A stretch of 51,293 nucleotides of DNA from Amycolatopsis oliviviridis. Its GTDB lineage: Bacteria > Actinomycetota > Actinomycetes > Mycobacteriales > Pseudonocardiaceae. The notes under the pieces were generated by a model. The model saw only the letters and a program-made list of their open reading frames with translations, did not search any database and was not told the DNA's origin. Where the stretch lies: positions 1 through 51,293 of the forward strand of contig NZ_BNAY01000012.1 in NCBI RefSeq assembly GCF_014654365.1, in the 5' to 3' direction. The position numbers were made by a program, and so were the translations under genes. Numbering within the stretch: position 1 is the first letter of the stretch; every line of letters begins with the position of its first letter. Shown piece after piece: positions 43,092-50,957 of the stretch.

Positions 43092-43778
43092 TCAGTGGGT
43101 GACGAGCCCTTCGGTCTTGGACGGGGCCGACGGGATGTGGAACAGCCGGGTGAACAGCTCCAGCTTCGCCGGGTCGCCCTTGATGGCGACGGCGCCGCAG
43201 GTGAGCGCGCTCGTGGCGTCCAGCTCGCCGTTCAGCAGCTTGAGCATGAGCGGGCCGCGCGGCTCGATCACCAGGTCCGGCTCCGGGTGCGGGCCCTCGC
43301 CCGCGGTCACGGCGCCGTCCTCGACCACCGCGTGGACGATCATCTGGTCGCCGTAATGCAGCTCGAAGGCGCCCTCGACGCCGCGTGCCGCGTCCGGCTG
43401 GAAGGTCGTGTACAGCGACAGGATGGCCGCGTCCAGGGTGAACAGGTCGTCGGCCGCCGGGTCGGTGAGCGAACGGGCGCCCCACAGGCCCAGCTGCAGC
43501 AGGATCTGGTCGAGGTCGTTGCCGTACTCGGTCAGCTCGTAGACCACCCCGGCGTCGAGCTGCGAGAGCACCCGGCGCTGGACGACGCCGTGCCGTTCGA
43601 GTTCGTTCAGCCGGGTCGACAGGATGCTCGTCGGGATCTTCGGCAGGCCCTGCTGCAGCTCGTCGAAGCGCTTCGGGCCGAGCACCAGGTCACGGATCAC
43701 GAGCAGGGACCAGCGTTCCCCGATGATCTCGAGCGCGCGGGCGAGGCCGCAGAACTGGCCGTAGGTGCGAGCGGTCAT
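43092..43778 (-). CDS. HxlR-type regulator with SCP2-like domain (copy 2)
   Basis: The 228-aa protein is a clear paralogue of the protein at 8301-8984: the N-terminal stretch RTYGQFCGLARALEIIGERW is the same in both, as are large parts of the winged helix. The C-terminal SCP2-like domain differs more. A gene order of SARP then HxlR, on the minus strand, is repeated from the left side. It lies 46 bases after the SARP gene and is probably co-transcribed with it. Confidence 0.88.
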   Translation of the reverse strand: MTARTYGQFCGLARALEIIGERWSLLVIRDLVLGPKRFDELQQGLPKIPTSILSTRLNELERHGVVQRRVLSQLDAGVVYELTEYGNDLDQILLQLGLWGARSLTDPAADDLFTLDAAILSLYTTFQPDAARGVEGAFELHYGDQMIVHAVVEDGAVTAGEGPHPEPDLVIEPRGPLMLKLLNGELDATSALTCGAVAIKGDPAKLELFTRLFHIPSAPSKTEGLVTH

Positions 43779-43824
43779 GCTTGACTCCTCAACTTCCTTG
43801 ATCTGGTGGCGGGGTGGTGCTCGT

Positions 43825-44649
43825 TCAGCGGATCGGGTGTCCCTCGGAAAGCAGTTCGCGGTGCAGCTCTCGCAGTTCGGCGCAGGGTTCCACCCCCAGT
43901 TCGTCCTCGAGTCTCGTGCGCAGCCAGTGGTAGGCCGCCAGCGCGTCGCTGCGCCGCCCGCTGAGTCCCAGCGCGCGGATCAGCTGGCCGTGCAGGGTTT
44001 CGTCGAACGGGTTCGCGGTGGTCAGCGACCGCAGCACGCCGAGCATCTCCCGGTGCCGCCCGGACCGGATCTCGGCCTCGATCCACAGGTCACGGGCGTT
44101 GCGCCGGTGCTCCAGCAGATAGACGGTGTAGGCGGCCAGGGTCGGTCCACAGTGGATGTTGGCCAGCGGTGGACCGGACCACAGGTCCAGTGCGGTACGG
44201 AACGCGTGCGCGGCCGCCGCGTTGTCGCCTTCGTCCAGCAGGTCGCGACCGAGCCGGTGCAGTCGCTGGAACTCCGACACGTCGACCATGGCGGGGTCGA
44301 CGTCGAGCCGGAACCCGGGCGGACTGGTGACCAGCAGGCCGGCGTCGCCGTCGGGGTCGAGGTGACGGCGGAGGTGGTGGACGTAGGTGTGCAGGGTCCG
44401 GCGGGCACTGCGCGGGGGCGCGTCGGACCAGAGCTCGTGGATCAGGGAGTCGACATGGACCGTCTTGCCGGGACGGATGAGCAGCATCGCCAGCAGTTGC
44501 AGGAGTTTCGGTGTGGTCGGCGCACGATCGGCGCCGCCGGCGTGCAGTTCCAGAGGTCCGAGCAGCCGGGCGCGCGGCGCGTCCGGCTCCCGGTTCGAGG
44601 CGACCGGCGCGGTGGCCGTGTCTCCCGGTTCGATGGTCATCGCGTGCAT
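43825..44649 (-). CDS. SARP-family activator (copy 2)
   Basis: The 274-aa SARP has the winged-helix N-terminal domain (about 28-125: RLLGPLELHAGGADRAPTTPKLLQLLAML) and a BTAD domain (about 130-270) ending LGVEPCAELRELHRELL. It is a paralogue of the SARP at 9026-9865, sharing the APTTPKLLQ and ALDLWSGPPLANIHCGP stretches almost exactly. The GGGG site fits the ATG at 44649; an in-frame ATG three codons on is also possible. It is the first gene of the pair with HxlR copy 2. Confidence 0.9.
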   Translation of the reverse strand: MHAMTIEPGDTATAPVASNREPDAPRARLLGPLELHAGGADRAPTTPKLLQLLAMLLIRPGKTVHVDSLIHELWSDAPPRSARRTLHTYVHHLRRHLDPDGDAGLLVTSPPGFRLDVDPAMVDVSEFQRLHRLGRDLLDEGDNAAAAHAFRTALDLWSGPPLANIHCGPTLAAYTVYLLEHRRNARDLWIEAEIRSGRHREMLGVLRSLTTANPFDETLHGQLIRALGLSGRRSDALAAYHWLRTRLEDELGVEPCAELRELHRELLSEGHPIR

Positions 44650-44816
44650 CCCCTGCCCCTCCGGCGGACTCCCCCTCTGTGACGGTGACAGAGGCGGAAC
44701 CTTCGGAACAGTGCCGGAAACACCCGGCGAGCCATGATTTCTTCTTTGCCCCGTATGCGATCGTCACGACCTGGAGCGCGGAACCGTTCGTGGCAAAGGA
44801 GAAGACGCGCGCGGGG

Positions 44817-45422
44817 TCAGAGCCAGTCGGAATCGGTGGCGATGCGGATGGCGTCCACCCGGTTGCGGGCGTTGAGTTTCGTGACCACGGTGGCGAGATA
44901 GTTCCGCACGGTACCCGGTGAGAGGAACAGTTCCGCCGCGATGTCGGCGACCGTGCGCCCGTTCGCGGCGAGCCGGAGGATCTCGACCTCCCGCGGGGTC
45001 AGCGGGCAGTCCTCCGTTTCCCAGGCGGACAACGCGAGTTCACTGTCGATGACGCGGCGGCCGATGGCGACCGAGCGGACGGCGTTGGCGAGCTTGTCGG
45101 CGGGCGCGTCCTTGAGCAGGAAGCCGTTGACCTTCGCGTCGAGCGCGCGGCGCACCGTGCCCGGCCGGCCCAGCGACGTGAGAATCAGCGTGCGGACGCT
45201 GGGAAGTTGCTGGTAGAGCTCGGAAGCGGCGGCGAGTCCGTCCTTGGCGGGCAGGTCGATGTCGATGATCGCGACGTCCGGGAGGTACTCCGCGGCCATC
45301 GGGAGGATCTTGTCGCCCGAGCAGACCTCCGCGACGACCTCGATGTCCTGTTCGAGGTTCAGCAGAGCGACCAAGGCGCCGCGGACCATGTGCATATCCT
45401 CGGCCAATAGGACTCGGATCAC
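44817..45422 (-). CDS. NarL/LuxR-type response regulator (copy 2)
   Basis: The 201-aa protein has receiver residues E8-D9 and D54 (in IIDIDLPAKDGL), and the LuxR helix-turn-helix LTPREVEILRLAANG with SPGTVRNYLATVVTKLNARNR. It is close to the copies at 39108 and 48122 throughout, including VRGALVALL and KVNGFLLKDAPA. It is read away from unbL copy 2 over a 435-base gap. Its own kinase is not adjacent. Confidence 0.92.
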   Translation of the reverse strand: MIRVLLAEDMHMVRGALVALLNLEQDIEVVAEVCSGDKILPMAAEYLPDVAIIDIDLPAKDGLAAASELYQQLPSVRTLILTSLGRPGTVRRALDAKVNGFLLKDAPADKLANAVRSVAIGRRVIDSELALSAWETEDCPLTPREVEILRLAANGRTVADIAAELFLSPGTVRNYLATVVTKLNARNRVDAIRIATDSDWL

Positions 45423-45857
45423 TCCGACCTCCTCTTCCCCAAAACGCGCTAACTCTCAGTGTACATAGCAAACCTGGAAGAGTGAATCTGAATCGCACGA
45501 TGCAAGGTTGTGCTTTTTCCGGCGGCCTGCTCGGTCGATCAATGCCCTGGTGAGCAGCGTTGATGGTGAAGGTTCGACAAGTATGAAACTGCGATCGATC
45601 GATTACCGAGTGTTAGGCCAGAGGACGGTAAAATTGCCGCCACAAGTGCTTTTCATTCCTCGTCGAGTACGTTCCACCCCGGTGAATTCATCTGGCGAAC
45701 GGGTGAAATCGCGATTGCGGGAGGCGCGAATGGCCTGTTCGGCGGTACCGGCGCCGATCTCGATCGGCCGTCGAGCGGACGGCCAGCGCGGCGTGGTCTC
45801 CTCGGCAAGAGCCGAGTACGCGCGCGAAGCCGCCACTATCCACAAAGGACGTATGTG
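45423..45857. promoter_or_regulatory. 435-base divergent intergenic region, A+T richer
   Basis: This gap separates the response-regulator gene (minus) and unbL copy 2 (plus) and must hold both promoters. Stretches such as 45450-45520 and 45580-45665 are clearly A+T richer than the genes around. A frame of 91 codons from ATG 45583, ending at the start of the next gene, uses rare-type codons and looks non-coding. GATCGATCGAT near 45593-45603 is the only short palindromic run noticed. Confidence 0.5.
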
Positions 45858-46853
45858 ATGAGCTCACTGCTGGGTGCCCTCCGACAGGCCTTGTTCGCAC
45901 CTTCGCTGGCTTCGGTCGGTTTCGAGGGACGCGGCTTCGGGGTGCCGCCGACGCCGGCGACCGCCCGGCTGGAGTCGATCCCGCAGGCGGTGGTGGCCGG
46001 ATTCGAATGGGGGATCCACGCTCCGGCGCTGTGGGAGGCCGAGCGGCGGCTGGACATGGTCGAGCAGGAGATGCGCGGATTCGCCTACGAGGGCGCGGCG
46101 ATGGCGTTCACCATCCTCGACGTCATGCCCGGCGGCCGGAAGGACCGCACGGCCGAGCTGATGAGCGGCCCCGGCCTCCCGCACGTGTTCCTGACCTACA
46201 TCGGCATCGGGTTCGCGATGGCCCGGCTGCCCCGGCCGTTGTGGAAGAAGGTGCTGCCGGAGCTGGACGGCGTCCCGTTCCACCCGACGATGAGCTGGCT
46301 GGCCGTCGACGGCTACGCGTTCGATCGCGCGTACTTCGACACCCGCAAGTGGGTCGACGGGCAGTACGTCCCCAAGCCGTACCCGTGGGCGGGTGCCCCC
46401 GCGTACTTCCCGCGCGCCTGCGACCAGGGCATCGGCCGGGCGCTGTGGTTCATCAACGGCGCCGACCCGGTGAAGGTCGCCGCGGCGGTGAACCGCTTCC
46501 CCGCCGGACGCCGTCCGGACCTGTGGGCGGGGGTCGGGCTGGCCTCGACCTTCGCGGGCGGCTGCGACCAGCCCGGACTGGCCAGGCTGCGCGAGTCGGC
46601 GGGGGAGCACCAGGACGAACTCGGCCTCGGCGTCGTGTTCGCGGTGAAGGCGAGGACGTTCTCGTCGTTCGTCCCCCCGCACACCCGCCGCGCCGCGCGG
46701 ACGCTCGCCGGGCTGAGCATCGAGGAGGCCGTCGACCTGGCCGACTCGACCGAGGTCGTCGAGAACGCGGCGGACGGGACGCCCGCCTACGAACTGTGGC
46801 GGCGGAACATCCGGGAGGGCCTCGCCCCCGAGGCGGGCCGCCTGTCCGCCTGA
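45858..46853 (+). CDS. UnbL-like (DUF1702) protein, copy 2
   Basis: The 331-aa protein is a diverged paralogue of UnbL at 15262-16239. Shared blocks include RGFAYEGAAM, DGYAFDRAYF, WVDGQY, DQGIGRALWFI and GVGLASTFAGG. The N-terminus differs. AAAGGA is well placed for the ATG at 45858. It stands alone here, without unbV or unbU. It could be a functional second UnbL acting on another substrate, or an accessory protein tied to regulation, as regulators lie on both sides. A perfect hairpin follows the stop. Confidence 0.88.
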   Translation: MSSLLGALRQALFAPSLASVGFEGRGFGVPPTPATARLESIPQAVVAGFEWGIHAPALWEAERRLDMVEQEMRGFAYEGAAMAFTILDVMPGGRKDRTAELMSGPGLPHVFLTYIGIGFAMARLPRPLWKKVLPELDGVPFHPTMSWLAVDGYAFDRAYFDTRKWVDGQYVPKPYPWAGAPAYFPRACDQGIGRALWFINGADPVKVAAAVNRFPAGRRPDLWAGVGLASTFAGGCDQPGLARLRESAGEHQDELGLGVVFAVKARTFSSFVPPHTRRAARTLAGLSIEEAVDLADSTEVVENAADGTPAYELWRRNIREGLAPEAGRLSA

Positions 46854-46864
46854 GGTCCCGTGGA

Positions 46865-46919
46865 TGTCAGGAAAGGGCCGTTCAAGACGTTTTCCGTCTT
46901 GAACGGCCCTTTCCTGACA
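46865..46919. terminator. Perfect 25-bp-arm hairpin between convergent genes
   Basis: Arms 46865-46889 (TGTCAGGAAAGGGCCGTTCA...) and 46895-46919 are exact complements with loop TTTTC. It lies between the stop codons of unbL copy 2 and the AraC-type gene and can serve as a two-way terminator. Similar palindromes near other convergent ends in this window suggest a dispersed repeat class. Confidence 0.85.
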
Positions 46920-46932
46920 CTCGGGAGCGGGA

Positions 46933-47676
46933 TCAGGCCGCGTGCTTGAACGGCTCCGGCCGGTGCCGCAGGTCGGGCAGCGCGAGCAGGACCGGCGGGT
47001 CGAACAGGCGCTTCGGGCGCATCCGCAGGTCCGCCAGCCGCGCGGTGACGCCCTGCTCGACGGTGATCGGGCCGTGGTGCCCGGTGTACCCGGTGCCGCG
47101 GCGGGTGAGCGGTCCGGTCACGCAGTGCGCGACGAGGTGCCAGGTGCCCTCCGGCACCTCGGTCAGCTGGTAGGGGCCGGGGGCGTCGATGACCGTGTAG
47201 CGCACGGGCGCGCCCTCGGGGATGCGCGTCGGGAAGAGACCTACGAAGACGAGGCCGGGCGAGATCTCCGGCGGCGCCGACACGAAACCGCGGACGATCG
47301 CCGGCTTCGCACCGGGACGGGGTTCGCCCGTCAGACGGTGCTGGAAACCGCCCTGCTGGCGGTAGGCGGAGGGGGAGAGACCGACGCGGCTGCTGAACCG
47401 CGTGCTGAAGGTGCCGACGCTGTTGTAGCCCACGCGGTGGCTGACGTCGGCGACCGTGATCGAGGTGGTCAGCAGCAGGCGCTTGGCCTCGTCGAGCCGC
47501 AGCGCGGACAGGAACCGGCCGGGCGAGACGCCGGTGGCCTGCTGGAACACCCTGGTGAAATGAAATTTGCTGAACGTCGCGGCGCGGGCGATGTCGTCGA
47601 TAGTGAGCTCTTCGCCCAGTTTCTCGTTCATGGCGCCAATGGCTCGCTCCACGGCTCGCCGGACAGTCTCATCCAT
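46933..47676 (-). CDS. AraC-family transcriptional regulator (copy 2)
   Basis: The 247-aa protein has the AraC double helix-turn-helix near its N-terminus (about 10-105): ATFSKFHFTRVFQQATGVSPG and VGYNSVGTFSTRFSSRVGLSP. The C-terminal domain is beta-rich and similar in plan to the AraC-type protein at 14218-15120. The ATG at 47676 is favoured by AAAGGA just upstream; the open frame continues to 47784 without family content. It lies convergent to unbL copy 2. Confidence 0.88.
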   Translation of the reverse strand: MDETVRRAVERAIGAMNEKLGEELTIDDIARAATFSKFHFTRVFQQATGVSPGRFLSALRLDEAKRLLLTTSITVADVSHRVGYNSVGTFSTRFSSRVGLSPSAYRQQGGFQHRLTGEPRPGAKPAIVRGFVSAPPEISPGLVFVGLFPTRIPEGAPVRYTVIDAPGPYQLTEVPEGTWHLVAHCVTGPLTRRGTGYTGHHGPITVEQGVTARLADLRMRPKRLFDPPVLLALPDLRHRPEPFKHAA

Positions 47677-48121
47677 TGTACCGTCCTTTCGCTCGAGGAA
47701 TTCTGGCGTGCTTTGCGGTTTCGACAGTAGTGTTCGCCGCCGCTTCTCCTGAAGTGCTTGATTCACCGCCGGATATGGATTCATGTGTGCGGCGACGTGA
47801 AAATTTCACGGTCCCCTCGCCGGTCTCGGGGAAGTCCGCACATCATGGGACGACCATGCGAAAACCACAGGTCGGCAGTGGTGTGAACACTGGATCTCCG
47901 CAGCGTGCGACCGCAAAATTCCTGGTAGCGCATTCACGCCGGAACTCCCCCGGCCGTGTTGGCGCGGTCCGAAGAACGTATTCCCGCGGCAACACAGAAC
48001 CGGCCCTTGACCGCGTCCCCCCGCGGCGGTCAAGGGCCGGTTTCCATTTCGCGGGACGGTTGTGTGAGGATAGTATTGTCGGCCCGTGGGGCGAGACGCA
48101 GGCGAAAGGCAGATGGGGTCG
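47677..48121. other. Intergenic region with hairpin (47998-48042) before response regulator copy 3
   Basis: This 445-base gap lies between divergent genes. It holds a 17-bp perfect hairpin: AACCGGCCCTTGACCGC (47998-48014) and its complement (48026-48042). It could block transcription entering the response regulator gene. The first part (47677-47870) should hold the AraC-type promoter; 48043-48121 should hold that of the regulator. Open frames here lack ribosome sites and protein-like sequence. Confidence 0.6.
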
Positions 48122-48727
48122 ATGATCAAGGTCCTGGTGGCGGAGGACATGCACATTGTCCGTGGGGCCCTGGTCGCGCTGCTCGGCTTGGAGGCCGACA
48201 TCGAGGTCGTCGCCGAATGCGCGAGCGGTGACGAGATCCTCCCGCTCGCGCAGTCCGCGCGCCCCGACATCGCGCTCATCGACATCGACCTGCCGGGCAA
48301 GGACGGGCTCACCGCGGCCGCCGAACTGCACGAACAACTGCCCGGGGTGCGCACGCTGATCCTCACTTCGCTCGGCAGCCCCGGAACCCTCCGGCGGGCG
48401 CTGGCCGCGAAGGTCAACGGCTTCCTGCGCAAGGACGCGCCCGCCGACAGGCTGGCCAACGCGGTCCGCGGGGTCGCCGCCGGACGGCGCGTCGTCGACG
48501 GCGACCTGGCGCTCGCCGCGTGGGACAGCGAGGAATGCCCGCTCACCGCGCGCGAGATCGAGGTGCTCCGGCTGGCGTCGGTCGGCTCCGACCCGACCGA
48601 GATCGCGGCGGAACTGTTCCTGTCCGCCGGTACCGTGCGGAACTACCTGACGACCATCGTGTCCAAACTCAGCGCCCGCAACCGGGTCGACGCGGTGCGG
48701 ATCGCGCGGGAGTCCGGCTGGCTGTGA
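48122..48727 (+). CDS. NarL/LuxR-type response regulator (copy 3)
   Basis: The 201-aa protein has receiver residues E8-D9 and phospho-acceptor D54 (in LIDIDLPGKDGL), then a LuxR helix-turn-helix (CPLTAREIEVLRLASVG; SAGTVRNYLTTIVSKLSARNR). It is nearest to copy 1 (39108). The start may be ATG 48122, in line with its paralogues, or ATG 48113. A difference is R in FLRKDAP where the others have L, next to the conserved switch Lys. No kinase lies beside it. It is the last recognisable pathway regulator on the right. Confidence 0.92.
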   Translation: MIKVLVAEDMHIVRGALVALLGLEADIEVVAECASGDEILPLAQSARPDIALIDIDLPGKDGLTAAAELHEQLPGVRTLILTSLGSPGTLRRALAAKVNGFLRKDAPADRLANAVRGVAAGRRVVDGDLALAAWDSEECPLTAREIEVLRLASVGSDPTEIAAELFLSAGTVRNYLTTIVSKLSARNRVDAVRIARESGWL

Positions 48728-48740
48728 CGCCGGTCCTCCT

Positions 48741-49838
48741 TCACCGGGTCGGCACGTTCATCGTCGCGTGAGCGAGATCCGCGGCGAATTCGCCCGGGGA
48801 AGCCGCTTCCGAGAGCAGCCGGCGTTGCCGGACCGCGCCCGTCCCGTGTTCGAACAGGGAGTCCAGCCCGCGTTCGACGTCTTCGGTGTCACCGGCGACG
48901 TCGAGGGCGGGCCGGACGAAATCGACGAGTTCGCCGAGCAGGTCCCGCTGATCGGCCTCTTCGCCGGTGAAGACGTCGATTCCTGGGCCGTCTAGTCCCC
49001 GGCGCGCGGCGGCCGTCAGAGCCGCCGAGATCCGGTACCCGCGGGCTCGCGGCAGGATCGCCGTCCTGGCGCAGGTCGCGACCAGCCCGCGCACCAGCGC
49101 CGCGAGGAGCACGGCGTCGTCGACGGCCAAGCAGACGTCGGCGATCCGAACTTCCACAGTGGGGTGGCGAGGGGAAAGGCGGGCGTAGAAGTACACGCCC
49201 GCCGTGTCGAGGGCGGCGCCGTGGCGCAAAGCGTCCCGGATACTCCGGTCGTACGCGGCCGCGCCGGGCCATTCGTCGGGCGGTCTCGCCGTCGGCCACC
49301 GGTCCCAGAGCGGGAAGCGCCTGCTCGACCAGCCGGAATCGGCGCCGTGCTCGACCGGGGAATTGACACTGATCGCCAGCAACGGGGCGAGCCATGGCCG
49401 CAGCCCGGCGAGGACCCGCGCGCCGACATCGCGTGACGGCAAGCCGACGTGCACGTGGCAGGCGCACGTCCCGGCTTCGCCGATCAGCTCGGGGAACGCC
49501 TGGGCCAGTCGCCGGTACCGGGGATCCGGCGTGAGCGCGTCTTCCCGCAGGTCACCGGGCGGGACCCCCGCCGCCACCATCAGGCAGCCATCGGCTTCCG
49601 CCGCCGTCGCGACGATCTGCCGCAGCCGCGTCAGGTCCGAGCGCACTTCGTCCAGGCCGTGGCAGATGCCGGTCGCGGTCTCGATCTGGAACCGCATCAG
49701 CTCACCGGTGACGTCCGGTTCGAGGGCGAGGTTTTCGAGAAGATCGGGCGCGCGCAACGCGACCGAGCCGTCCACGGGGTCGAGGAGGACGAACTCTTCT
49801 TCCACGCCAAGGGTGAAGTTCATGCCGTCAAGCGCCAT
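48741..49838 (-). CDS. ybdK: Carboxylate-amine ligase, YbdK/GCS2 family
   Basis: The 365-aa enzyme belongs to the ATP-dependent glutamate-cysteine ligase 2 family. FTLGVEEEFVLLDP (8-21) is the signature with the metal/ATP-binding glutamates, and CACHVHVGLPS (about 127-137) and HPTVEVRIADVC are further conserved blocks. Such enzymes form a gamma-glutamyl or similar amide; in actinomycetes the true substrate is often unknown. It lies tail-to-tail with response regulator copy 3. It may be ordinary flank rather than part of the cluster. Confidence 0.92.
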   Translation of the reverse strand: MALDGMNFTLGVEEEFVLLDPVDGSVALRAPDLLENLALEPDVTGELMRFQIETATGICHGLDEVRSDLTRLRQIVATAAEADGCLMVAAGVPPGDLREDALTPDPRYRRLAQAFPELIGEAGTCACHVHVGLPSRDVGARVLAGLRPWLAPLLAISVNSPVEHGADSGWSSRRFPLWDRWPTARPPDEWPGAAAYDRSIRDALRHGAALDTAGVYFYARLSPRHPTVEVRIADVCLAVDDAVLLAALVRGLVATCARTAILPRARGYRISAALTAAARRGLDGPGIDVFTGEEADQRDLLGELVDFVRPALDVAGDTEDVERGLDSLFEHGTGAVRQRRLLSEAASPGEFAADLAHATMNVPTR

Positions 49839-49972
49839 GGTTCTCCATTTCGGGTGAATCTCGCGGTACCAATGAATCTCCCCCTTCCGGTGCGGCGAAG
49901 AAAGGGCCGGTGTGCTGAACTTCGTTGCGGCGAAAGTGTTTCAGTGCCTCACTGACGGTCTAGGCTGGCTTC

Positions 49973-50914
49973 ATGATCGACCTCTATCCACCCGTCGAGC
50001 CCTACGACAAGGGACTGCTCGCGGTAGGTGACGGCAATGTCGTCTACTGGGAGACCTGCGGGAATCCGGCCGGGAAACCCGCGGTCGTGCTGCACGGCGG
50101 CCCCGGACAGGGTTGCGTGCCGGGTATGCGGCGGATGTTCGACCCGGCCCGCTACCGCGTCGTGCTGTTCGACCAGCGCGGCTGCGGCCGCAGCACGCCG
50201 CACGCGAGCGATCCGGCGACCGATATGCGGCACAACACGACGGAACATCTCGTCTCCGACATGGAACTGTTGCGGGAACAGCTGGGCATCGAACGCTGGC
50301 TCGTGACCGGCGGATCGTGGGGTACGACGCTCGCGCTCGCCTACGCCGAACGCTTTCCGGAGCGGGTCACGGAGATCATCGTCAGCTCGATCAGCACGAC
50401 ACGTCCTTCCGAGATCGACTGGTTGTATCGCGGCGCCGGCCGGTTCTTCCCCGAAGAGTGGGCCCGCTTCCGCGGTGATCTCTCCGGTGACCTGGTCGCC
50501 GCCTACGCGCGGCTCATGGAGGATCCCGATCCGCACGTGCGCACCGAGGCCGCTCGTTCCTGGTGTTCATGGGAGGACACCGTCCTTTCGCTGGAGCCCG
50601 GTGCGACCGTCCACAATGGTCCGATCGGCGACTGGGAACTGGCTTTCGCGCGCATCGTCACGCACTACTACTCCCATGCGGCCTGGCTGGAACCCGGCGC
50701 GCTGATCCGCGACGCCGGTCTGTTGCGGGACATTCCCGGGGTACTGATCCACGGGCGCCGGGACCTGAGCTGCCCGGTGGACACGGCCTGGGAACTCGCC
50801 CGCGCGTGGCCCGGATCGGAACTGCTGATCGACGACGGCTCGGGACATCATTCGAGCGACGTGAAACGGGCCTGGAAGCTGGAAGCGCTGGACCGTTTCG
50901 CCTCACGCGGGTGA
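49973..50914 (+). CDS. pip: Proline iminopeptidase
   Basis: The 313-aa alpha/beta-hydrolase cuts N-terminal proline from peptides. The family motifs are HGGPGQGCVPGM (about 41-52), FDQRGCGRS (about 63-71) and GGSWGTTLAL (about 106-115) with the nucleophile serine; HGRRDLSCP and SGHH near the end supply the acid and base. The length fits the family. It is a single gene read away from ybdK. A role in leader-peptide processing for the peptide system is possible but only a guess; such enzymes are common housekeeping genes. Confidence 0.93.
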   Translation: MIDLYPPVEPYDKGLLAVGDGNVVYWETCGNPAGKPAVVLHGGPGQGCVPGMRRMFDPARYRVVLFDQRGCGRSTPHASDPATDMRHNTTEHLVSDMELLREQLGIERWLVTGGSWGTTLALAYAERFPERVTEIIVSSISTTRPSEIDWLYRGAGRFFPEEWARFRGDLSGDLVAAYARLMEDPDPHVRTEAARSWCSWEDTVLSLEPGATVHNGPIGDWELAFARIVTHYYSHAAWLEPGALIRDAGLLRDIPGVLIHGRRDLSCPVDTAWELARAWPGSELLIDDGSGHHSSDVKRAWKLEALDRFASRG

Positions 50915-50957
50915 TGACGAGGTACGCAATCAGTCGCCTGCTTGCGCGTGGGTCGGC

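Noticed and set aside
45583..45858. 91-codon frame before unbL copy 2 that ends at its start
   Set aside because: No clear ribosome site, TTA and other rare codons, Arg-rich random-looking product; it fits better as promoter DNA.
47676..48125. 149-codon plus-strand frame over the gap and hairpin before response regulator copy 3
   Set aside because: It reads through a 17-bp perfect hairpin and shows no protein-like sequence or ribosome site.
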